64,000 bases of DNA, from contig JBLMWU010000276.1 in the NCBI GenBank assembly GCA_050257395.1, forward strand, positions 1-64,000, written 5' to 3'. The position numbers and the translations under genes are program-made. This document shows positions 57,928 through 64,000 of this stretch, in pieces. Under the pieces are notes generated by a model, which was not told where the DNA came from, made no database searches, and saw nothing but the letters and a program-made list of their open reading frames with translations. Origin of the DNA: JAIRTY01 sp050257395 (GTDB taxonomy: Bacteria; Actinomycetota; Actinomycetes; Streptosporangiales; Streptosporangiaceae). Position 1 is the stretch's first letter. Each line of letters opens with the position of its first letter.

Positions 57928-60900
57928 GTGGGGCTGACCATACGGCTGCTGGGGCCGGTGGAGGCCTGGTGTGGGGACCAGAAGATCAATCTGGGGCCGC
58001 GGAAACATCGGCTGGTACTGGCGGTCCTCGCACTAGAGGTCAACCGGCCGGTCGGGGTGGCCCGGCTGGTGGACATGGTTTGGCCGTCGGATCCGCCGCG
58101 AACCGCCACGCATGCCATCCGGGTTTGCGTGTCTGCCCTGCGCTCAGTTTTCGGCGGCGTGCCCAATCTGGAAATCCAGCTGCAGGGCTCGGGATACGCG
58201 CTCCTGACCGACCCGGTGAACATCGACGTGCACCGCTTCCGGTCATTGCTGGCGCAGGCCCGGGTAACCGGCGACGACGCCTCGCGGGTGGCCGTCCTCG
58301 ATCGCGCGCTGGACCTGTGGTCCGGCCCCGCGCTGGCCGGCGATGCCCCGCCGGAGACGCAGCAGCGGCTGTGCGCCGGCCTGGAGGAGGCACGGCTGAG
58401 CGCGCTCGAGGACCGGCTGGACGCCCAGCTCCGGCTGGGCCGGCAGCACGAGGTGATCGGGGAGCTCACCGGTCTGGCGACCGCGCACCCGCTGCGGGAA
58501 CGGCTGACCGGTCAGCTGATGCTCGCGCTGTACCGGGACCGCCGCTCCCCCGACGCGCTGAGCGTGTTCCGGCACTACCGCGAGCACCTGGCGGACGAGC
58601 TGGGCCTGGACGCGAGCGCGGCGCTGCGGCAGCTGGAACTGGCGATCCTGCGCGACGACGAGGCTGCGCTCGCCCCTGCCGCGGCGGCCGGGCCGGTCCC
58701 GGCCCAGCTGCCGCCGGCGGTGCCCGGCTTCGCCGGCCGGGCGGACGCGCTGCGGGAACTCGACGCGGCGCTGGCAGCCCGGCGATCGGCCGGGACCATC
58801 GTGGTGATCACCGGAACCGCGGGCGTGGGGAAGACGGCTCTGGCCGTGCACTGGGCGCACCGGCACCGCGATGCGTTCCCCGACGGGCAGCTCTACGCCA
58901 ACCTGGCCGGCTACGCGCTTGGTGCGCCGATGCCGCCCGGGCGGGCGCTGGCCGGATTCCTGCGTGCGCTCGGCGTGCCCGCCGAGCGGGTCCCGCTCGA
59001 CGTGGACGAGGCCGCGGCGCTGTACCGCAGCCTGCTGGCCGACCGCCGGGTCCTGGTCGTGCTGGACAACGCGGGCAGCCCCGGGCAGGTGCGGCCGCTG
59101 CTGCCCGGCGGCCCCGGCTGCCAGACCCTGATCACCAGCCGCGACCGGCTGGACGGCCTGACCGTGAACGAGGGGGCGCGGCCACTCGGTCTCGATGTGC
59201 TGCCGAACGAGGAAGCGCAGGCCCTGCTGGCCGGTCTGCTGGGTGCCGCGCGGGTGGAGGCTGAGCCGGCAGCTGTGACGGAACTCGCCACGCTGTGTGC
59301 CCGCCTCCCGCTGGCTCTCCGGATCGCCGCAGCGCACCTGCTCCGGCACCCGTGCCAGCCGGTTGCCGGCCTGGCCGCCGAACTGCGCAAGGGTGACCGG
59401 CTGGCCTTGCTGTCGGTCGCCGGTGACGAGCAATCCGCCGTCCGGGCGGCATTCGACCTGTCGTATGCCACGCTGGAGCCCCCGGCACAGCGGATGTTCC
59501 AGCTGGTGGGCTTGCACCCTGGCGCCGATCTGAGTGAGCCGGCCGCTGCTTCGCTCGCCGGGGCAAGCGTCGGCGAGGCCCGCCGCCTGCTGGCCGACCT
59601 GGCCAGCGCGCACCTCGTAGACGAGCACGTCCCCGGCCGGTTCGCCGTCCACGACCTGCTGCACCTGTACGCCAGGAACCTGGCGGGAGAAGAGGTCAGC
59701 GCGGCGGATCAGCGCGCGGCCACGAGCCGCCTCTGCGGCTTCTATCTGCGCACGACGGACGCCGCGGCACGCGTGCTGTATCCCAACATGCAGCGGCTGC
59801 CGATGCCCGCAGGCGGGCCCGCGCATGAGCCGGCCCACGCTGACGAGGACATCGCGTTCGCAGCCGACCAGCTCGCCCTCGCCTGGCTGGAGACCGAGCG
59901 GCCTAACCTCATCGCCATCGTGACCTCAGCCGCCGCGGACGGCCCGCAGCAGGCGGCCTGGCTGCTCGCTGACGCGCTGCGGGGCTACTTCTGGATGCGC
60001 CGCCACACCGGTGACTGGCTTGCTGTCGCGGAAGCCGGGCTGGCTGCGGCGGAGGCCGGGCAGGACCCGCAGGCCATGGCGGCGGCGCAGCTGTCTCTGG
60101 CGCAGGCGAACCGGTGGCTGGCCCGCTACCCCGCCGCCATCGGCCATCTGACGCAGGCCCGCACGCTCGCCCGGCGGGCGGGCTCGCGCCAGGGTGAGGC
60201 CGCGGCGCTGGGCACGCTGGCAAACGTGTTCCGCGACCAGGGCCGGATGGCCGAATCAGCAGAGCACCACCGGCTGGCTGGCGACATCTTCCGCCAGACC
60301 GGGGCCCTCGGCGGCGAGGCGACCAGCCTCGGCAACCTCGGCAACGTGCTCATAGAGTCGGGGCGCCTGGATGAGGCCATCGACTGCCTCACCCGGGGCC
60401 TGGCGATCTACCGCCAGATCGGCGCGCGCGCCGCCGAGGGCAACATGCTGAACAGCCTCGGCTGCGCATACCTGATCCAGGGCCGCCTGGCCCAGGCCCG
60501 CCAGCACCTGGAGCAGGCGCTCGCGATTCACCGCGAGACGGGCAGCAGGGAAGGCGAGGCCGACGGCCTCAACAACATCGCGGAACTGCACCGTGACCTC
60601 GGCGAGTACGAACGAGCTCAGGAAATCGCCTCCGCCAGCATCACTCTGGCCAGGGAGTCGGGCGACCGGCGGATCGAGGTGGACGCGAACAACACGCTGG
60701 GCACCCTGTCCCGGCTGCTCGGTGACCACGCGGCATCGCTCAGGCACCATCAGGACGCGCTGCAGGCCGCCAGCGAGGCCGGCTACCGCCAGGGCGAGGC
60801 GGCCGCCCTCATCGGCCTGGCGCAGACCAGAGCTGGCTCCGGCCACCTCGCCGAGGCGCGGGTCGCGATCGAGCGGGGACTGCGGACCACCCGGCAAACC

Positions 60901-61104
60901 GGCCTGCGCATCCTCGAAGGCCTCGCCCTGACCGTGCTCGCGGCCATCGCGCTGGAGTCAGGCCTGACGGCCGAGGCCGAAGAGACGGCGCGTGCGGCGC
61001 TGGCTGTCCATCGGGAGACGGGTCACCGGGAGGGTGAGATCCGCACGCTGCACACCCTGGACCTGATACGCACCGCGCAGGGCGCGCGCACAACTGACGG
61101 CTGA
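57928..61104 (+). CDS. SARP/AfsR-like regulator with NB-ARC ATPase and TPR domains
   Basis: A 1058-residue activator. Residues about 1-90 form the OmpR-type winged helix (LTIRLLGPVEAWCGDQKINLGPRKHRLVLAVLALEVNRPV), about 95-245 the BTAD domain and about 260-560 the NB-ARC ATPase with Walker A GTAGVGKT (296-303) and VLVVLDNA. The C-terminal TPR region runs from about 680 (regular ALAIYRQIG, ALAIHRETG units). The GTG start is preceded by TAGGAT (57916-57921) ending 6 nt upstream, so it may be leaderless. It is monocistronic and convergent with a methyltransferase. The target genes are not clear within the window. Confidence 0.9.
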   Translation: MGLTIRLLGPVEAWCGDQKINLGPRKHRLVLAVLALEVNRPVGVARLVDMVWPSDPPRTATHAIRVCVSALRSVFGGVPNLEIQLQGSGYALLTDPVNIDVHRFRSLLAQARVTGDDASRVAVLDRALDLWSGPALAGDAPPETQQRLCAGLEEARLSALEDRLDAQLRLGRQHEVIGELTGLATAHPLRERLTGQLMLALYRDRRSPDALSVFRHYREHLADELGLDASAALRQLELAILRDDEAALAPAAAAGPVPAQLPPAVPGFAGRADALRELDAALAARRSAGTIVVITGTAGVGKTALAVHWAHRHRDAFPDGQLYANLAGYALGAPMPPGRALAGFLRALGVPAERVPLDVDEAAALYRSLLADRRVLVVLDNAGSPGQVRPLLPGGPGCQTLITSRDRLDGLTVNEGARPLGLDVLPNEEAQALLAGLLGAARVEAEPAAVTELATLCARLPLALRIAAAHLLRHPCQPVAGLAAELRKGDRLALLSVAGDEQSAVRAAFDLSYATLEPPAQRMFQLVGLHPGADLSEPAAASLAGASVGEARRLLADLASAHLVDEHVPGRFAVHDLLHLYARNLAGEEVSAADQRAATSRLCGFYLRTTDAAARVLYPNMQRLPMPAGGPAHEPAHADEDIAFAADQLALAWLETERPNLIAIVTSAAADGPQQAAWLLADALRGYFWMRRHTGDWLAVAEAGLAAAEAGQDPQAMAAAQLSLAQANRWLARYPAAIGHLTQARTLARRAGSRQGEAAALGTLANVFRDQGRMAESAEHHRLAGDIFRQTGALGGEATSLGNLGNVLIESGRLDEAIDCLTRGLAIYRQIGARAAEGNMLNSLGCAYLIQGRLAQARQHLEQALAIHRETGSREGEADGLNNIAELHRDLGEYERAQEIASASITLARESGDRRIEVDANNTLGTLSRLLGDHAASLRHHQDALQAASEAGYRQGEAAALIGLAQTRAGSGHLAEARVAIERGLRTTRQTGLRILEGLALTVLAAIALESGLTAEAEETARAALAVHRETGHREGEIRTLHTLDLIRTAQGARTTDG

Positions 61105-61139
61105 CCCCCCGCGGCGGGCCGGGCTGGGGGTGACGGCCT

Positions 61140-61157
61140 GACCCTGATATCAGGGTC
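61140..61157. terminator. Perfect 18-bp palindrome at the convergent gene ends
   Basis: GACCCTGATATCAGGGTC is fully self-complementary and overlaps the stop of the minus-strand methyltransferase, 36 bp after the SARP stop. It may contribute to termination, together with the C/G-run inverted repeat just before it (61106-61131). Confidence 0.45.
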
Positions 61158-61932
61158 GCCGGGCCCAGCTGCTGATCATCAGCGGTGCGAAGATGACGCT
61201 GTCGCTCTCGCGGCAGAGCGCGGTGAACAGCTCAAGATCGGCCACGTCGACCCAGCCGCCCGCGAGCAGCCCCGGGGCGAGCTGGTCCACGAGCAGTTCC
61301 CACGCCGGGATACCGTGCTCGGCATCGGAGTGCACCTGCATGGCAATCGCGTGCGCGCCGACCTCGGTGAGCCCGGCCACAGCGAGGCAGCGGGGCAGCC
61401 GCCGGGCGTACTCCGGGTCGTAGCCGCGGCTGCGCATGAACTCGCGGCACGCGGCGGTGACCCGGCTGTAGACGGCTGACGGCGGGTCGATGACCTCCGC
61501 CGTGGCCCAGTCGAGATCCTCAATCAGCAGCCAGCCGCCGGGCGCGAGGCCGTCTGCCAGGGAAGCGAGAACCGCGTCGCGCTGCGGGAGGTGCTCGAGC
61601 AGCAGCCTCGCGTGGATGAGGTCGAACTGGCCGGGCGGAACCGGTGTCGTGGTTATGTCCTGGCGGGCGACGGTGATGGTCGCGCCGGCGAGCGGGTCGA
61701 GGAACCGGGTATCGGTGTCGATGGCCAGGACCTGACCGCCGGGTCCGACGTGGCGCGCGAGAAGTTCGGCGACGCTGCCCGTGCCGGCCCCGATCTCGGC
61801 ACAGCGGGCACCCGGGGGCAATCCCAGGCGCTCGACCAGCGCCATGGTGGTGGGGTCGTACAGCTGGGTCAGGCTGTTGAGCCGGTCACGCTCGGCGTAC
61901 CAGCTCGGGTCCAGCAGGTATTGAGTCGTCAT
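61150..61932 (-). CDS. Class I SAM-dependent methyltransferase
   Basis: A 260-residue enzyme. YLLDPSWYAERDRLNSLTQLYDPTTMALVERLGLPPGARCAEIGAGTGSVAELLARHVGPGGQVLAIDTD contains motif I (AEIGAGTGS) and the acidic residue at the end of strand 2 (AIDTD). HARLLLEHLPQRDAVLASLADGLAPGGWLLIEDLDWA holds motifs II-III. ATG 61932 follows GGAGGCTCCC. It is divergent from a LAL regulator 210 bp away, repeating the methyltransferase/LAL arrangement near 33.7 kb. The substrate may be a natural product or a small amine. Confidence 0.88.
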   Translation of the reverse strand: MTTQYLLDPSWYAERDRLNSLTQLYDPTTMALVERLGLPPGARCAEIGAGTGSVAELLARHVGPGGQVLAIDTDTRFLDPLAGATITVARQDITTTPVPPGQFDLIHARLLLEHLPQRDAVLASLADGLAPGGWLLIEDLDWATAEVIDPPSAVYSRVTAACREFMRSRGYDPEYARRLPRCLAVAGLTEVGAHAIAMQVHSDAEHGIPAWELLVDQLAPGLLAGGWVDVADLELFTALCRESDSVIFAPLMISSWARRP

Positions 61933-62142
61933 GGGAGCCTCCGCGGTGCTGCTGGTGATTCCGGTGGAAAGGACGGCGGCCGGGGCGGCCGTCACCGGGT
62001 ATCGTCGCTGCCGGGACGCTCACCTCGCGCCGGGGTGCGCCCCTGGTATTAGCGTCCCGGCACCCCGGGAATTGACGGTCCCGGACGCGGGCGGCGTGCG
62101 GGCAGGTGATCCCGGACCGGGACGCCGGGGAAGGGGCGCCCG

Positions 62143-64000
62143 TTGGCGGGTGACGGCCTGTGGGAGCGCGAGAGCGAGGTCAGCGCGCTGGGGGATGCCG
62201 TCGACGCCGCGGCGAGCGGGGCCGGCCAGCTCGTGCTGGTCGAAGGCCCCGCGGGTATCGGCAAGTCCCGTCTGCTCGCGGTCGCCCGTTCACTCGCGAC
62301 CGGGCGGGACGTGCCCGTGCTGGCGGCCCGTGGCATGGAGCTGGAGCGGGAGGTGCCGTTCGGGCTGGCGCGGCAGCTGTTCGTGCCGTCGCTGCTGCGT
62401 GCCTCCGCCACGGAGCGGGCCAGCCTGCTGGCCGGGCCGGCCAGACTGGCCGAACCCCTGCTTGACGGCATGCCCGCCGACGCGCAGGTGGGCGAGGGCC
62501 AGGCGGGAGCGCTGATCGAAGGCCTGCATTGGCTTGCGGCCAACCTCGCCCAGGGGCGCGGGGGCGGTTCGCTGCCCGCCTGCCTCGCCATCGTCGTTGA
62601 TGACGCGCAGTGGGCCGACCGGCCGTCTCTGCGCCTTCTCGCCCAGCTGGCCGGGCATGCCGGTGAGGCCGGCTTTTGCGTCGTTGCCGCCGTGCGCACC
62701 GGCGAACCGGAGGAGCCGCGCGACCTGCTCGGCCGCCTGCGCGCCCAGCCGGGCTGCGTGCGGCTGCATCCGGCCGTGCTCACCGAGGCGGCGGTCAGCG
62801 GCCTGATCCGCGCTCACCACTTTCCCGGCGCTGCCGGCGAGTTCTGCCAGGCATGCGCGCATGCCAGCGGCGGCAATCCGTTCCTGCTCGAAGAGCTGCT
62901 GGCGGTGCTGCGCGCCGGCGCGGTCGCGCCTACCGCCGGCGCCGCCCGCCGGGTCAGCCAGCTGCTGCCCGAGTCGGTCATGGACGCCGTCGTGGTTAAC
63001 CTGGCCCGGCTGCCCGACACGGCGGCGCGCCTGGCCAGCGCGGTCGCAGTCCTCGGGCAGGCACCGGTCACGCTCGCGGCCGAACTGGCCGGCCTCGACG
63101 TTGCCGAGGCCGAGCGGGTGGCCGATCTGCTGGCTGCCGCCCAGCTGCTCATCCCCGGGGAGCCACTGACCTTCGTGCACCCGCTGATCGGGTCGGCGGT
63201 ACTCGCTGATCTGGGGCCTTTCAGGCGGGCACGCACGCACCGCCGGGCGGCTGCACTGCTCCACCGCGACGGCGCCGATGCCGCCAGCGTGGCCAGCCAC
63301 CTGATCGAGACCCGGCGCGAAGGCGAGGCGTGGGCCGCGGCGGCGCTTCGCGCGGCTGGCCGCGACGCCCTCGTGCACGGTGAGCCCCGGGTCGCGGTGC
63401 GGCTGCTGCGGCGGGCGCTGGCGGAACCACCGCCGCCGGACGACCGTGACGCGGTCCTGATCGACCTGGCTCACGCAGAGGCGGCCGACAACTCGCCGGA
63501 CGCTGTCAGCAGGCTCGTCCAGGTGCTCGAGCACGTTCGCGATCCGCGCATCCGCGCCAGCGCCTACAACCAGCTGGCCCGGCTGCTGTTCTTCAAAGGT
63601 GAGATCGCCGAGTCCGCCGCCGCTGCCGAGCGGGGCCTCGCCGAGATCGACCCGGCTGACGAGCTGGCCGCCCATCTGCTTTCCGCGCAGCTCACAGCGG
63701 CGACATTCGTCCCGGCACTGCGGGCAGGGCTCACCGACCGACTCCAGGCGTACCTGCCGGATGCGCGCAGTGGCCTGCCGCCCCGTGATCCGATGATCTG
63801 CGCGCATGTGAGCGCGCGGATGGCGATCGCCGGAGATCCGGCCGCGCTGGTACTGCCCGTGGTGGAAGGTGCTTTCGCCCGCCATCCGCTGGTGGACGAC
63901 CGGGCACACGGGATCGTGCTCGGGTTCCCGGCCGTTGCCCTGGTGATCATCGACGAACTCGGGCGCGCAGCCGACGTGCTCGAGCACGCCCTGCGGACCG
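62143..64000 (+). CDS. LuxR-family LAL regulator, TTG start (partial, runs off the right edge)
   Basis: An open frame of 619 codons to the window end. It begins LAGDGLWERESEVSALGDAVDAAASGAGQLVLVEGPAGIGKSRLL, with Walker A GPAGIGKS at residues 35-42, Walker B CLAIVVDDAQWAD, and the sensor-rich region PFGLARQLF typical of LAL ATPases. No ATG or GTG lies between the last in-frame stop (62107) and the Walker A motif. TTG 62143 has GGAAGGGG 6 nt upstream, so TTG is the start. The HTH would lie beyond the window. Confidence 0.85.
   Translation, partial: MAGDGLWERESEVSALGDAVDAAASGAGQLVLVEGPAGIGKSRLLAVARSLATGRDVPVLAARGMELEREVPFGLARQLFVPSLLRASATERASLLAGPARLAEPLLDGMPADAQVGEGQAGALIEGLHWLAANLAQGRGGGSLPACLAIVVDDAQWADRPSLRLLAQLAGHAGEAGFCVVAAVRTGEPEEPRDLLGRLRAQPGCVRLHPAVLTEAAVSGLIRAHHFPGAAGEFCQACAHASGGNPFLLEELLAVLRAGAVAPTAGAARRVSQLLPESVMDAVVVNLARLPDTAARLASAVAVLGQAPVTLAAELAGLDVAEAERVADLLAAAQLLIPGEPLTFVHPLIGSAVLADLGPFRRARTHRRAAALLHRDGADAASVASHLIETRREGEAWAAAALRAAGRDALVHGEPRVAVRLLRRALAEPPPPDDRDAVLIDLAHAEAADNSPDAVSRLVQVLEHVRDPRIRASAYNQLARLLFFKGEIAESAAAAERGLAEIDPADELAAHLLSAQLTAATFVPALRAGLTDRLQAYLPDARSGLPPRDPMICAHVSARMAIAGDPAALVLPVVEGAFARHPLVDDRAHGIVLGFPAVALVIIDELGRAADVLEHALRT

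Noticed and set aside
1..64000. tRNA genes, CRISPR arrays, insertion sequences, phage genes or attachment sites
   Set aside because: No cloverleaf-type sequence, regularly spaced repeats, transposase or integrase motifs were seen in either strand.

Overview
The window is about 70% G+C with GTG and even TTG starts, many 4-bp stop/start overlaps and many large ATPase-type regulators (two SARP/AfsR-like, three LuxR/LAL). This points to a filamentous or soil actinomycete (Streptosporangiales, Catenulisporales or Streptomyces-like). No rRNA, tRNA, CRISPR array, insertion sequence or phage gene was recognised, so this is ordinary chromosomal accessory and regulatory DNA. All product names come from reading the sequence by eye; no database was searched.

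Region 1 (1-12.5 kb). A truncated exported protein is followed by a SARP-NB-ARC-TPR regulator, then a tight two-gene unit of an FMN split-barrel (PPOX-family) protein and a nitric oxide synthase oxygenase. An anti-sigma-type ATPase and a convergent LAL regulator share a long inverted-repeat terminator. Next come an unlisted 53-codon secreted peptide gene and an XRE/DUF5753 - DUF397 regulator pair. Related GTTGCA-containing dyads recur in the intergenic gaps.

Region 2 (12.6-23.3 kb). A four-gene MacB/FtsX-type ABC export operon (two large permeases, two ATPases, one with a C-terminal AbrB-like tail) lies divergent to a secreted GH3 glycosidase.

Region 3 (23.3-30.4 kb). Two divergent operons meet at an Lrp/AsnC gene: Lrp - glutamine-synthetase-like ligase - APC permease on the minus strand, and aminotransferase - cupin - degenerate SDR - class II amidotransferase on the plus strand. 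A perfect 10-bp inverted repeat lies between them. I read this as an undescribed gamma-glutamyl-amine pathway under one local regulator.

Region 4 (30.4-42.4 kb). An alpha/beta-hydrolase-glycosyltransferase fusion is coupled to a methyltransferase. It is followed by a LAL regulator, a C45-type Ntn acyltransferase/hydrolase, a dimethylformamidase-beta-like protein, a Rieske oxygenase and a MarR/MFS pair with a perfect 18-bp operator.

Region 5 (42.4-56.4 kb). Central and peripheral metabolism: long-form isocitrate lyase, enoyl-CoA hydratase, an aldehyde dehydrogenase with two KstR-type operators, an MTB12-like lipoprotein, an MFS exporter, a VOC gene broken by one stop codon, DUF1203 and DUF1801 proteins, an SDR, a MerR-methyltransferase pair, a dodecin, and an ECF41 sigma factor with its carboxymuconolactone-decarboxylase partner.

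Region 6 (56.5-64 kb). A GNAT protein, a lipoprotein, a second SARP/AfsR regulator, a methyltransferase and a divergent LAL regulator that starts at TTG and runs off the right edge.
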